Source of the DNA: an uncultured Dehalococcoidales bacterium
GTDB lineage: Bacteria > Chloroflexota > Dehalococcoidia > UBA1151 > UBA1328
Reading direction: 5' to 3'
DNA length: 64,000 bases
Assembly: GCA_905614375.1 (NCBI GenBank)
Contig: CAJQSP010000014.1
Coordinates: 49,984 to 113,983, forward strand
This document shows, piece by piece, positions 45,081-54,793 of this stretch. The notes beneath the pieces are model-generated. The model saw nothing but the letters and a program-made list of their open reading frames with translations. It was not told the origin of the DNA and did no database searches. The position numbers were made by a program, and so were the translations under genes. How positions within the stretch are numbered: position 1 is the stretch's first letter; the number at the start of each line of letters is the position of its first letter.

Positions 45081-46244
45081 CTACAGAATCTTACGGAGTC
45101 GCTCGACTGCCTCTTTGAGTTTCTCTCGGGAGTTCGCAAATGACACTCGAATGTAGCCATCGCCGAACACACCGAATGCAGTTCCCGAAAGCAGCGCCAC
45201 GCCACCCTCGTACATTGCCTTTTCAGCAAACTCCTGAGAACTCAAACCCGTTCCCTTGATGTTCGGGAACGCATAGAAAGCACCTTTAGGTGTCGGGCAG
45301 GTGACCCCAGGAAGTGAATTAAGTCCCTCGACGATGATGTCTCGTCGAACGGTGAACTCTTTCATCATTTCCTTCACCGATTCCTGAGAACCTTCAAGCG
45401 CTGCAATACCGGCCATCTGCGTGTGAACTGATGTGCAAGACACGCTGTTGGTCATGAGGCGGGTCACAGGCTCAACGAGTAAGTCTGGGAATATACCGTA
45501 GCCCAAGCGCCAGCCGGTCATCGCGTAGCTCTTCGAGAATCCATCAAGGATTACGGTGCGCTCGCGCATGCCGGGGAATTTAGTAATAGAAACATGCTCT
45601 ACATCGTCACCGTAGTACATGTCTTTGTAAATTTCATCTGCCATGACAGTGATGTCATTTTCAACAGCCATCTGAGCGATCTTCTCGAGATCAGCTTCAG
45701 GAATAACACTTCCGCACGGATTGTTAGGTGAGTTGATAATCATCAACTTAGTGCGAGGTGTGATCAGCGATCGCAGCTTGTCGATATCGGCGTTGTAGTC
45801 GGTCTCTTCGTTCAACTGCATTGGAATGGCAGTGCCGCCCATATATTTGATCATCGATTCGTAGATCGGGAACCCGGGATTCGGGTAGATAACCTCGTCG
45901 CCCTCTTCGATGAGCGCCATGATAGTGAAGAACATAACCGGCTTACCACCGGGAGTGACGATCACGCTGTCTGACGATACGTCGTAGCCCTGTCGTTCGG
46001 TCTGGTGCTTGGCAATAGCCTGTCGAGTTTCGAGCTGACCGGCGGATGCACCGTAGTGAGTGAACCCATCATCGAGCGCCTTTTTGGCGGCGTCTCTAAT
46101 GTGCACCGGAGTGTCGAAATCAGGTTCACCAATTTCTAGGTGAATGATCGATTTTCCCTGGCGTTCGAGCTCTTTGGCCTTGGCGAGGGTTTCGAACGCG
46201 GTTTCGGTACCTAGATTTGCCTGTCGAGATGCGAGCTGTGTCAC
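45081..46244 (-). CDS. PLP-dependent class I aminotransferase (aspartate-type)
   Basis: The 387-aa protein has LEIGEPDFDTP (about 36), THYGASAG, INSPNNPCGSV (about 170), the PLP lysine in DGFSKSYAMTGWRLGY (about 236) and the carboxylate-binding Arg in GYIRVSFA near the C-terminus. Members transaminate aspartate, alanine or aromatic amino acids. The start is GTG 46244. The gene is monocistronic as far as can be seen. Confidence 0.9.
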   Translation of the reverse strand: MTQLASRQANLGTETAFETLAKAKELERQGKSIIHLEIGEPDFDTPVHIRDAAKKALDDGFTHYGASAGQLETRQAIAKHQTERQGYDVSSDSVIVTPGGKPVMFFTIMALIEEGDEVIYPNPGFPIYESMIKYMGGTAIPMQLNEETDYNADIDKLRSLITPRTKLMIINSPNNPCGSVIPEADLEKIAQMAVENDITVMADEIYKDMYYGDDVEHVSITKFPGMRERTVILDGFSKSYAMTGWRLGYGIFPDLLVEPVTRLMTNSVSCTSVHTQMAGIAALEGSQESVKEMMKEFTVRRDIIVEGLNSLPGVTCPTPKGAFYAFPNIKGTGLSSQEFAEKAMYEGGVALLSGTAFGVFGDGYIRVSFANSREKLKEAVERLRKIL

Positions 46245-46529
46245 TGTGGCGAGGCCTATTCAACTATTGAAGATGTGAGAACCAAAACGAATTCGCTTCC
46301 GATAATCGCTAAAGTGAGTCGACTTCGGGAATTATGAAATTCGCAACTAGGTGAAAATTTTCTTCCCGCACAGTAGGCATGTCAACATCTGATGAGACAA
46401 TGACATAGCCAGTACGTTAGGTAATTTGAAATCTTCACGACGATTTGACAGTTTATCGTCTTAAGGACACCAGTTCCCGTATCAACCCCTCGCACGAAAA
46501 TCGCATTGAGCAAAGAGACAGAAATCACC

Positions 46530-47315
46530 ATGACGCAGTCAGCCTCCAAACGAATCAGACAGAATCGAATGAAAAATCTCATAAAATCGGGAAAACCGGC
46601 TTATGGGGTTTCAGTCCAATTCCCATCGGCTGAAATCGTCGAAATGATTGGCGAACTCGATTTCGACTGGGTGATGTTCGATGCCGAACACGGATCGATT
46701 ACCCCTGACAACATCGGTCCGATGATTATGGCTGCTGAGATTCGCGGGATAACGCCAATCGTTCGACCCGAGAAAAACGATCCAGCAATCATCAATAAGT
46801 ACCTCGACCGCGGCGCTATGGGTGTTCAAGTCCCTCACGTAAATACGGCCGACGAAGCCAGCGCCGTTGTTGAAGCGTGCCTGTACCACCCAAACGGGAT
46901 GAGGGGACTTGGCGGCGGCCGCATGGCAGATTTCGGTTGGGGATCGCCAACTTCTGAATACGTCACAAACGCCAACAAAGAGATGCTCGTGTGCATTCAG
47001 ATCGAAGATATCGTTGCGGTCGAAAATCTCGACGAGATACTTGCCGTTCCCGACATTGATGTGTTTTTCATAGGACCAACCGATCTGGCGCAATCGATGG
47101 GTCATCCGGGTGACAACAGTCACCCCGACGTGCAGAAAGTCGTGAAGGAAACCTTCGACAGAATTCATGCAGCAGGGCACGCTTCAGGCACACCGAGTGC
47201 AGCCGAGCAAGCGCTGAAGAACACCGAGGCCGGTATTCAATACCACTACACCCACATTCCAACCTTCATGAGCAGCTACGGCCAACACTTCATGGAAACC
47301 GTAGGACGGGCTTAG
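46530..47315 (+). CDS. HpcH/HpaI-family aldolase
   Basis: The 261-aa protein has the family motifs DFDWVMFDAEHGS (about 44) and GAMGVQVPHV (about 97), with the metal ligand in QIEDIVAVENLDEI (about 155) and FIGPTDLAQSMG. Such enzymes cleave 2-keto-3-deoxy acids to pyruvate or glyoxylate and an aldehyde. ATG 46530 was chosen over a TTG 24 nt upstream. The neighbouring methyltransferase starts 39 nt downstream. Confidence 0.88.
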   Translation: MTQSASKRIRQNRMKNLIKSGKPAYGVSVQFPSAEIVEMIGELDFDWVMFDAEHGSITPDNIGPMIMAAEIRGITPIVRPEKNDPAIINKYLDRGAMGVQVPHVNTADEASAVVEACLYHPNGMRGLGGGRMADFGWGSPTSEYVTNANKEMLVCIQIEDIVAVENLDEILAVPDIDVFFIGPTDLAQSMGHPGDNSHPDVQKVVKETFDRIHAAGHASGTPSAAEQALKNTEAGIQYHYTHIPTFMSSYGQHFMETVGRA

Positions 47316-47354
47316 AGGCTTTTTAGCCGGATATGGATTCAATTTCAAGTGACG

Positions 47355-48134
47355 ATGGATTACGTGGCGTGGGCCGAGTGGTACGACATTTTCTATGCGG
47401 CAGCTGACCCTGGAGATATCGATTTCTACCACGGTCTCAGCAAAGCGTCGGGCGGACCAATTTTGGAGATCGGTGTAGGCACGGGACGTATTGCCCTACC
47501 GCTCGCTCAGCAAGGTATGGAGATTGTCGGGATCGATTTATTCGAGCCAATGCTCAAGGTCGCCCATCAGAACGCTCTCGACGTGGCTCCGCTCGATGGC
47601 AGCTTTCGCCTAATCCAGGCCGACATGCGCGATTTCGACCTGAAGCGACAGTTTCCAATTGTGACTATTCCGGCGCGTACGCTGCTATTAGCTACCACTG
47701 AGGCAGAACAAATCGACACGCTCTGTTGCGCCGCAAAGCATCTGGCGTCAGACGGAACAATGGCGTTCAATCTGTTTTACCCAGACCCTGAAATGCTCGC
47801 CGATGATCCTGACGAAGAGTTTCTTCTTGAGGTTGTCGATAAGCCTGACGGTGGCCGATATGTGCTTACGGCAAGGAATCGCTTCGATGTCGTATCGCAA
47901 CTAAACCACGGCGTTCAGATTGCTGAAGAGCTCGATCCCAAAGGTGAGATTCTTAGACGGCAAGAACTCAAAGTTGTGGTTCGTTATCTCTACCCCGAAC
48001 AGATCATCGCGTTGTGCGACCGAGTCGGGCTGGAAGTGATCGAAATGTGGGGTGATTTCGAAGGCGGCGAGCTTGACGAAGAAAGTGATGAGATCGTCGT
48101 GCTGGCCCGACACAAAGTATCGGACCAGATTTGA
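47355..48134 (+). CDS. SAM-dependent class I methyltransferase
   Basis: The 259-aa protein has the SAM-binding motif LEIGVGTGRIALPLA (about 35-49), VGIDLFEPML for the ribose-binding acid and IQADMRDFDL (about 90). The N-terminus DYVAWAEWYDIFY is common in small-molecule methyltransferases. The substrate is unknown. ATG 47355 is preferred over GTG 6 nt earlier. Confidence 0.87.
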   Translation: MDYVAWAEWYDIFYAAADPGDIDFYHGLSKASGGPILEIGVGTGRIALPLAQQGMEIVGIDLFEPMLKVAHQNALDVAPLDGSFRLIQADMRDFDLKRQFPIVTIPARTLLLATTEAEQIDTLCCAAKHLASDGTMAFNLFYPDPEMLADDPDEEFLLEVVDKPDGGRYVLTARNRFDVVSQLNHGVQIAEELDPKGEILRRQELKVVVRYLYPEQIIALCDRVGLEVIEMWGDFEGGELDEESDEIVVLARHKVSDQI

Positions 48135-48138
48135 ACTT

Positions 48139-48183
48139 AACGAATAAGGTGACCAATCAACGGATCAGTCACCTCAGTTCGTT
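48139..48183. terminator. Hairpin between convergent genes
   Basis: AGGTGAC pairs with GTCACCT around a 14-nt loop, and an outer AACGAA/TTCGTT stem extends it across small internal loops. It lies between the methyltransferase stop and the dehydrogenase stop and probably terminates one or both transcripts. The T run is weak. Confidence 0.55.
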
Positions 48184-48198
48184 CTTATCAGCCAGAAC

Positions 48199-49164
48199 CT
48201 AGAATCCTGCAGTCTTATTGCAGATGTTCTCAAGCTCTTCACCGGCAGCAAATCGGCGCAGGTTCGACTTGAACGCCTGTCGCCGCATTTCATATAATTC
48301 AGGCGTCAGCGCCGACGAGTGCGGGGTCAAAATTACGTTTGGCAGAGTCCACAGTCGTGAGTCGTCAGCCAACGGTTCGACGGCGGTCGCATCGAGCGCA
48401 GCGCCTGCCAAATGACCTGATTCGAGCGCATCGCACATCGCATCTTCATCGACAATTTCGCCACGCGAGATCACGATGATGTAGCTGCCTTTGGGCATCA
48501 TTGCTATTCGCCGGGCATCGATGGAATTCCGAGTGCTATCGAGCACCGGCGCTGCGATCGCGAGGAAGTCAGATATTTTCGCCAGATCGTCGAGACGATC
48601 TAAGTCCCAACATTCTTTAACGGTTGCTGGAACGTTCGATGGCGCCGGGTCGATTGCATATGTCGTTGTACCGAAAGTTGATACCCGTTCAGCAACCGCT
48701 CTGCCTATCGCACCTAGTCCAAAAATACCCACGGTTGTACCGGTAATTTCAGTAATGCGTGAAGCGTACTTCTCGGTATCCCATGTCTTCTTCTGACGAT
48801 CTTCAAAAGCTTCCTGAAAACGGTGGGTCAGACCGACCATAGCTCCTATCACATGGTCACCCATCGAGGTCACGTGCGTGCCTGGGGCGTTGGTGATCGG
48901 CACCTCGGAATCGACGATGTTCTGGTAGGCAATAATCTTGTCGATTCCCATGCCGGGGCAAGCGATCCACTTCAGCTGATCTGCTGCAGCGAAAGCCTCG
49001 TCGTTAGGCCAACCAAAGAAAGCATCAGCGCCTTTGACAGCCTCAACATGATCAGCAGGGTCGTAGGCAACGACGAAATCGATATCAGGGAAGGAATCGA
49101 TCAGTTCGTCGGCGTAGTGAGTGCCCACGTGGTCGGTTCCGATTACAACTTTTAGGTTCGTCAT
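48199..49164 (-). CDS. D-2-hydroxyacid dehydrogenase, NAD-dependent
   Basis: The 321-aa protein has the Rossmann motif VGIFGLGAIGRAVAE (about 144-158), catalytic Arg in VISRGEIVDEDAM (about 233), Glu in DATAVEPLADDS and His in LTPHSSALT. Family members reduce 2-keto acids such as glyoxylate or hydroxypyruvate. The closeness to an HpcH/HpaI aldolase on the other strand is suggestive of 2-keto-acid use but not proof. Confidence 0.9.
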   Translation of the reverse strand: MTNLKVVIGTDHVGTHYADELIDSFPDIDFVVAYDPADHVEAVKGADAFFGWPNDEAFAAADQLKWIACPGMGIDKIIAYQNIVDSEVPITNAPGTHVTSMGDHVIGAMVGLTHRFQEAFEDRQKKTWDTEKYASRITEITGTTVGIFGLGAIGRAVAERVSTFGTTTYAIDPAPSNVPATVKECWDLDRLDDLAKISDFLAIAAPVLDSTRNSIDARRIAMMPKGSYIIVISRGEIVDEDAMCDALESGHLAGAALDATAVEPLADDSRLWTLPNVILTPHSSALTPELYEMRRQAFKSNLRRFAAGEELENICNKTAGF

Positions 49165-49268
49165 CTATAAACTCCGCTCAGTAATTTGCAGATGAGCATG
49201 TTGTCACAACAGGCATAATGCGCCAATGGTCTCCCTGATGGTGCAAAGATAGATATATTCAAGAACTC

Positions 49269-49940
49269 ATGATTCCCCCAACCCGATTCGAGCCTGGAGA
49301 ACACATTGTGATTCGCAATGTGTTCCAAGGTCGCGTACAGACCGTTTTCCCATCGATCGTGGTGGTCGATTCTCCAGAACTGGTGGTCACATGGTTGCCA
49401 CTCGAAACGCCTGTACTTAACGGAGTGACCGACCCGTCCGCCGAGTATGACGGTGGAAAGGGGCATATGAGCGCCGAAACAATGGCCGCCAAACAATGGA
49501 ACATGGCAGAACGAAATTGGCACACCTCGGGAACGCTCCGCATAAAGAACCCACGATTGATGTGGTCGCTCTGGGTGTTCTGGGACCCCGAGATGACTGA
49601 AGTTCGAAGCTGGTACATCAATATCGACGCCACGTATAAGCGAACGAGTATCGGATTCGATACGTGGGATATGTTCCTAGACGTTGTGGTTCAGCCAGAT
49701 CGCAAGACGTGGCGATACAAAGATGAAGATGAATTCGCCGAGGTGATCGAAACAGGAATATTCACCGAGTTCGAGGCGCAAGAGGTTCGTGATGCCGCAG
49801 CACACGCTCTGCAAATCGTTGCCGAAACCGGAAGCCGTTCAACAATGCGTGGGGCGATTGGCGACCAGACATTCTTTGGGACATTCCGCAGATTCCTAAA
49901 GACTGGGAAGAGGTTTAGTTCCGCCAAAATGTCATCGTAG
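49269..49940 (+). CDS. DUF402 domain protein
   Basis: The 223-aa protein has the DUF402 pattern: WYINI-DATYKRT (about 118), GFDTWDMFLDVVVQPD with the acidic metal-binding residues, and KDEDEFAEVIETG (about 155). Known DUF402 members include nucleoside di-/triphosphate phosphatases and FomD. The N-terminal half is less conserved. A nucleotide-processing phosphatase is the likely activity. uvrB follows after 68 nt. Confidence 0.78.
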   Translation: MIPPTRFEPGEHIVIRNVFQGRVQTVFPSIVVVDSPELVVTWLPLETPVLNGVTDPSAEYDGGKGHMSAETMAAKQWNMAERNWHTSGTLRIKNPRLMWSLWVFWDPEMTEVRSWYINIDATYKRTSIGFDTWDMFLDVVVQPDRKTWRYKDEDEFAEVIETGIFTEFEAQEVRDAAAHALQIVAETGSRSTMRGAIGDQTFFGTFRRFLKTGKRFSSAKMSS

Positions 49941-50008
49941 GCAGGCTACCTCACACCGCTATGACATTCACGATTCAGCGTCGACCGTTCCCGCGGTAGA
50001 ATTCAGGA

Positions 50009-52099
50009 ATGCCTAATCCGAAAATTGAAGGTCGATTCGAACTTGAAGCTGATTTTCAGCCGACAGGTGACCAGCCCGAGGCAATTAGCGATCTCGCTGG
50101 TGGACTCAACGACCATCTGAAACATCAGACCCTACTCGGAGTAACCGGCTCAGGCAAGACTTTCACAATGGCAAAAATCGTTGAAGAAGTTCAGCGCCCT
50201 ACCCTCGTCATTGCGCACAACAAAACTCTGGCGGCTCAATTGTCGTCGGAATTCCAAGATTTCTTCCCGAATAACTCGGTGCAGTATTTCGTCAGCTACT
50301 ACGACTACTATCAGCCCGAGGCATATATCCCGCAGTCGGACACCTACATCGAGAAAGAATCCGACGTAAACGAAGAGATCGACCGTCTCCGGCACGCAGC
50401 AACACGAGCGTTGCTTACCCGTCGCGACACGCTAATTGTAGCTAGTGTTTCGTGTATCTACGGTCTCGGTTCTCCTGAAGAATATCGTTCAGTCGTACTA
50501 AGCCTGCGCAAAGGTGAAGAGCCCGGACTTCGCAAAGTCGTTCGCAAGCTCATCGACATGTACTACGAACGAAATGACATAGAGATGGTGCGAGGTCGCT
50601 TCCGGCTTCGTGGCGATACACTCGAAATCATGCCGGCTTACGAAGAGCTGGCAATTCGAGTTCAATTTTTCGGTGATGAGATCGAACGCATCATCGAGCT
50701 AGACCCGCTCACTGGCGAAATTCTTGCTGAACTAGACCACGTCGATATCTTCCCCGGCAAGCACTTCATAACACCTGAAGACGAGCTGAAAGAGGCTCTA
50801 AACGATATCGAAAACGAACTTTGCGAACGACTTGATGTACTGCGTTCGAACGGAAAACTCGTCGAAGCACAACGGCTCGAACAACGGACGAACTTCGACT
50901 TAGAAATGCTGAAAGAAACCGGTTCATGCCCGGGAATCGAAAACTATTCTCGTCCTCTTGGGAGACGCTCACCGGGTTCCGCACCGTGGACGTTATTGGA
51001 TTACTTCCCTGACGATTTCCTGATATTTATTGACGAATCGCACATCACCCTCCCACAGATCAACGGCATGTACAAGGGCGATTTCGCCCGCAAGACTAGT
51101 CTCGTCGATTACGGGTTCCGACTGCCTTCTGCAATTGATAACCGCCCTCTCTCCTTCCAGGAATTTGAAGATCGAGTCAACCAGATCGTTTATGTATCTG
51201 CGACTCCAGGTCCTTATGAAGCGTCACACGAAGAGCGTCGTGTGGAACAGGTGATTCGCCCGACCGGACTGATAGATCCAGAGATCATATTGGAGCCCAC
51301 CGAAGGCCAGATCGACAACCTAATGGAACGGATTCAGGCAACAACGGCAAAGCACGAACGAGTGCTTGTAACGACGCTGACTAAACGTATGTCGGAAGAG
51401 CTCTCGGACTATCTGCGAGAACTCGGAGTACGGGTACAGTACCTCCACTCTGATATTCAGACTCTGGAGCGCACAGAGATTCTACGAGACTTGCGGCTGG
51501 GTGTTTACGACGTAGTAGTTGGAATCAACCTACTCCGTGAAGGCCTGGACCTACCAGAGGTTTCGTTAGTGGCAATTCTCGACGCTGACAAAGAAGGCTA
51601 TCTACGTTCCAGTACTTCTCTGGTTCAGACAATCGGTCGAGCCGCACGACACGTCGAAGGCAAGGTCGTGATGTACGCCGACAAGATCACTAAGTCGATG
51701 AAGTACGCCATAGACGAAACATCTCGACGTCGCGAGATTCAGCGGGCGCACAACGACGCCAATTCGATCATCCCGACTTCCATTGTTAAGGCAGTCAAAG
51801 ATATTACAACGCAGGTCAGACAAACCGCTGAATCCAAGACGCCATATGTCACGCCATCTGCATTGCCGAAGAACGATCTGGTAAGGCTCTTGAAAGATCT
51901 CGAAAAACAGATGAAAAAAGCTGCTCGAAACCTCGAGTTCGAAAAAGCGGCGTTGCTCCGCGATCAGGTAGTCGACATACGCAAAGTACTCGTCGACTTA
52001 GGTGACTCGAAGTCGTTAGATCCTGAGCCAGAGAAAATAGTAGAACTGGCCCCCACAACCACTGACGGCATTCCCGAAGAACTGGTCGGAGCCGACTAA
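50009..52099 (+). CDS. uvrB: UvrABC system protein B
   Basis: UvrB is the damage-verifying helicase-like core of nucleotide excision repair. The 696-aa protein has Walker [13 protein letters not shown] (about 44-55), the beta-hairpin segment [12 protein letters not shown] (about 98), [15 protein letters not shown] (about 346), and helicase motifs [13 protein letters not shown] and QTIGRAARH. The C-terminal UVR domain ([14 protein letters not shown], about 645) binds UvrC. Full length. Confidence 0.98.
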   Translation: MPNPKIEGRFELEADFQPTGDQPEAISDLAGGLNDHLKHQTLLGVTGSGKTFTMAKIVEEVQRPTLVIAHNKTLAAQLSSEFQDFFPNNSVQYFVSYYDYYQPEAYIPQSDTYIEKESDVNEEIDRLRHAATRALLTRRDTLIVASVSCIYGLGSPEEYRSVVLSLRKGEEPGLRKVVRKLIDMYYERNDIEMVRGRFRLRGDTLEIMPAYEELAIRVQFFGDEIERIIELDPLTGEILAELDHVDIFPGKHFITPEDELKEALNDIENELCERLDVLRSNGKLVEAQRLEQRTNFDLEMLKETGSCPGIENYSRPLGRRSPGSAPWTLLDYFPDDFLIFIDESHITLPQINGMYKGDFARKTSLVDYGFRLPSAIDNRPLSFQEFEDRVNQIVYVSATPGPYEASHEERRVEQVIRPTGLIDPEIILEPTEGQIDNLMERIQATTAKHERVLVTTLTKRMSEELSDYLRELGVRVQYLHSDIQTLERTEILRDLRLGVYDVVVGINLLREGLDLPEVSLVAILDADKEGYLRSSTSLVQTIGRAARHVEGKVVMYADKITKSMKYAIDETSRRREIQRAHNDANSIIPTSIVKAVKDITTQVRQTAESKTPYVTPSALPKNDLVRLLKDLEKQMKKAARNLEFEKAALLRDQVVDIRKVLVDLGDSKSLDPEPEKIVELAPTTTDGIPEELVGAD

Positions 52100-52323
52100 C
52101 GACCACGCACGTTTAACATTTCAATCAACTGTTCTCGTCAACGGGCGACCCCGTTATTCTTAACGCGTGTACACAAAAGACCCGTTTAGATTCACATTGA
52201 ATTCTTATCTAACGGGCCCCACCACCACCGTAACCGATATGTAGCGCTAGTAAAACGACATATCTTTACCAAAAAATCACCTAGGGATTATTGGCAGAAT
52301 GATGTGAGACGGGGTTCCCAACT

Positions 52324-53040
52324 ATGGATGCCGTTCTGGGGGCGCTGGCGCAGGCCGTCCCAGACCGAGTTCCAGCCGATGGCGAAGGTGGCAACACGCT
52401 GATCAGTATTGGAGGTACAAGGCCTGATGGTAGCCAATACGCATTAGTGGATTTCTTCGGTGGCGCACGTGGCGGAGGACCAAATAGCGATGGCGCCGAG
52501 GGTGTTTCTCATCCCGCGTCCAACCTTGCGGGTTCTCCTGTCGAAATCCTGGAAGTCGAGAATCCAATAATCGTTGACGAATACGCGCTAATTCAGGATT
52601 CAGGTGGTGCAGGGAAGTTCCGAGGTACGCAATCATATGCCAAACAGATCACCAACCTTGGTGACCCGGCAATACTTCAACTTAGATCAGATAAGCGGAA
52701 ATTTCCACCCTACGGATTACAGAGTGGATCGCCTGGATCACCCTCATTGAACATCCTGAATCCGGGATCGAACGAAAAACTTCTTCCTACATTGGCGCAA
52801 GTCCAACTTGGTCACGACGATGTCATTCGTCACGAGATGGCCGGTGCTGGTGGATGGGGCGACCCGCTCGAGAGAGAAGCATACGCAGTTCTGGAAGATG
52901 TAATTGATAGCAGAGTTTCGGTCGAGGCGGCCAGAACCGAGTATGGGATCGTTATTTCTGAACAGGGAACAGAGATTGATGAGGACGCCTCCGTCCAACT
53001 CAAATTAGAGATGAACATCAGAAGAGATCAAGAAGCATAG
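52324..53040 (+). pseudogene. C-terminal remnant of hydantoinase B/oxoprolinase
   Basis: The 238-codon frame matches only the C-terminal part of HyuB-type proteins: GGTRPDGSQYALVDFFGGARG, then IQDSGGAGKFRGTQS and GAGGWGDPLERE. Full-length HyuB is over 500 aa, and the catalytic N-terminal half is absent; upstream bases to 52100 show no related frame. The partner HyuA is missing too. The frame itself is intact, so the truncation may be recent, or a short product may still be made. Confidence 0.75.
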
Positions 53041-53197
53041 ATCAGTTTTGACAAAACTCAGGTCACGGGGCCAAATGATCCACCAATTCCGTCCTCTCGA
53101 AGAATGACGTTAAGTTCAATTGGTCTATCAGGTTTGCAGTGCTTTCTGGTGACCACAGGATAAACACATGTGTGGCGCAGACAGCGAGATACGGTAT

Positions 53198-53242
53198 TTA
53201 TTGCGGTTTGCATACACGGTCTATCTGTGCAAACCGCAATAA
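53198..53242. repeat. 15-bp perfect inverted repeat upstream of the SufT-like gene
   Basis: TTATTGCGGTTTGCA at 53198-53212 is repeated inverted at 53228-53242 with a 15-nt spacer. There is no T run, so it is not a typical terminator. A possible -10 box (TAATAT, 53264-53269) lies about 20 nt downstream, so it could be an operator overlapping the -35 region of the next gene. Confidence 0.75.
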
Positions 53243-53331
53243 TTCCTTACCTCTCTGGTAAACTAATATGCATACGATTCTGATTTAGTTCCCATGTTGA
53301 ACTCAATTTCGCATGGCTGACGGAGATAATA

Positions 53332-53646
53332 ATGGCCGACGTTGAAGTACTACAGCAGGACACTGTTCTAGAGGCTCTGCGCGATGTTTACGACCCAGAA
53401 ATCCCGGTCAACGTCGTTGATCTTGGGCTTATTTATACCATTGAGGTAGCCGATGGTGATGTTCACGTTGAGATGACTCTGACAGCTCCCGGTTGCGGTA
53501 TGGGTCCTTACATCGCTCAGCAGGCCGAATGGCGAATTGCTGAGATCGACGATGTCGAAGATGTGCAGGTTGACGTTGTGTTCGACCCGCCATGGACTCC
53601 CGACATGATTACCGAAGACGGTAAGCGTCTTTTGGGAATTGACTAA
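53332..53646 (+). CDS. MIP18/SufT-type (DUF59) iron-sulfur assembly protein
   Basis: The 104-aa protein has DPEIPVNVVDLGLIY (about 19-33) and the conserved Cys in TAPGCGMG (about 61), with VFDPPWTPDM near the C-terminus. SufT/MIP18 proteins help mature Fe-S proteins. The Mrp-like ATPase gene follows after 69 nt, a common pairing. PaaD-type relatives share the fold but occur in phenylacetate operons, which are not seen here. Confidence 0.9.
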   Translation: MADVEVLQQDTVLEALRDVYDPEIPVNVVDLGLIYTIEVADGDVHVEMTLTAPGCGMGPYIAQQAEWRIAEIDDVEDVQVDVVFDPPWTPDMITEDGKRLLGID

Positions 53647-53715
53647 GCCAGTTCGCTGTACACGTATCTATTATTCTGTGGTTCGCCGCGACCAAAAGTA
53701 TTCTGAGCTAACAAT

Positions 53716-54531
53716 ATGTCGTCACCTCGAAAACTAACTCCACAAGAAGAAGCACGTCTTGCACAGGTGCGTGCAAACTTTCAGGAACGACGAAAAGTTT
53801 CTGAGTCACTAGAAGGAATTGGCATTAGAGTTGGGGTCTACTCGGGTAAAGGCGGAGTCGGCAAAACGACCGTTGCCACGAACCTTGCAGTGACACTTGC
53901 TGGGCAGGATAACGATGTTGCGCTGTTTGACACCGATATCGACTGCCCCAACGTGACCCGTGTCCTAAGAATTTCCGAAGGTCCGATTCAGAACGGTGAA
54001 AAGCTCATTCCACCTTCTCGTTTTGGTGTGAAGGTCATGTCGATGGCGTTCTTCCAGGACAACGAAGATGAAGCGATTGTCTGGCGCGGTCCGATGATTC
54101 ACAACGCCATCAACCAGTTCCTCCACTCGACCGAGTGGGGAGATCCTAATTACATGATTGTTGATCTTCCCCCGGGAACGTCTGACGCTCCGCTTACGGT
54201 CATGCAGACTTTAAACCTCGATGGATTTGTGATCGTCACGACTCCGCACGAGCTTGCAGTTCTCGACGCTAAGCGCTCGATCAACATGATCAAGAAGATG
54301 AATCTGAAAGTCTTCGGAGTTGTCGAAAACCTTTCAGGCGGCGTGTTCGGTACCGGCGGGGGGCAGGCTCTCGCCGAAGAGATGGAACTTCCGTTCTTGG
54401 GCGCCCTCACGATGAGCGCCGAATACACGAATTCACAGGGACCAGCTTCACTAGAATCTGACGAAGTTGCGGCAGAGTTCAAAGTAATTACCGATAACCT
54501 GAAGGCTCAGATCGAAGCTGGCAAGAAGTAG
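53716..54531 (+). CDS. Mrp/ApbC-family P-loop ATPase lacking the C-terminal CxxC
   Basis: The 271-aa protein has the deviant Walker A SGKGGVGKTTVATN (about 38-51), FDTDIDCPN and DLPPGTSDAPLTVMQ (about 155). Mrp proteins bind and transfer Fe-S clusters through a CPxC motif after VVENLS. Here that place reads GVVENLSGGVFGTGGG with no cysteine, and the only Cys seen is in DIDCPN. ATPase function is likely, while standard cluster bridging is not. It follows the SufT-like gene in the same direction. Confidence 0.9.
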   Translation: MSSPRKLTPQEEARLAQVRANFQERRKVSESLEGIGIRVGVYSGKGGVGKTTVATNLAVTLAGQDNDVALFDTDIDCPNVTRVLRISEGPIQNGEKLIPPSRFGVKVMSMAFFQDNEDEAIVWRGPMIHNAINQFLHSTEWGDPNYMIVDLPPGTSDAPLTVMQTLNLDGFVIVTTPHELAVLDAKRSINMIKKMNLKVFGVVENLSGGVFGTGGGQALAEEMELPFLGALTMSAEYTNSQGPASLESDEVAAEFKVITDNLKAQIEAGKK

Positions 54532-54611
54532 CGTTTGATTCGCACAGCTTTGCTGTTCGCTTCCACTAGCTGATTAGTTCAGAACTGGCGCACTTGCCCG
54601 GGTATTTAGAC

Positions 54612-54782
54612 CTAGAATCTAGGGTCGCACAACTCGCATCCGCACGTGCCATCCTTTGCCAGATCGATGCCAGCATCGCCATAGTTCAGACAAATTCTCC
54701 GGCGAACCACTAAAAGATTCCGAGTGCAGCATTGATTACAACTGACCCGAAGAAGACAGCGAGTACAAGTTTTGGTAGTCAC
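54612..54782 (-). CDS. Possible 56-aa cysteine-rich mini-protein
   Basis: A GTG at 54782, with GGAA 5 nt upstream and 12 nt after the preceding gene's stop, opens a 56-codon frame. It has ten cysteines, including CTRC near the start, CNQCC, and CGCELC at the end. Rubredoxin-like or zinc-ribbon mini-proteins look like this, but no family was recognised. A second reading frame across the first half encodes a hydrophobic peptide, so the true coding frame is uncertain. Confidence 0.35.
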   Translation of the reverse strand: MTTKTCTRCLLRVSCNQCCTRNLLVVRRRICLNYGDAGIDLAKDGTCGCELCDPRF

Positions 54783-54793
54783 ATATTTTCCAG

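Noticed and set aside
54710..54787. ATG-TGA followed by a hydrophobic 22-residue frame as a tiny selenoprotein or membrane peptide
   Set aside because: Sec at residue 2 is implausible, no SECIS hairpin is seen, and the overlapping cysteine-rich frame has the better start signal.
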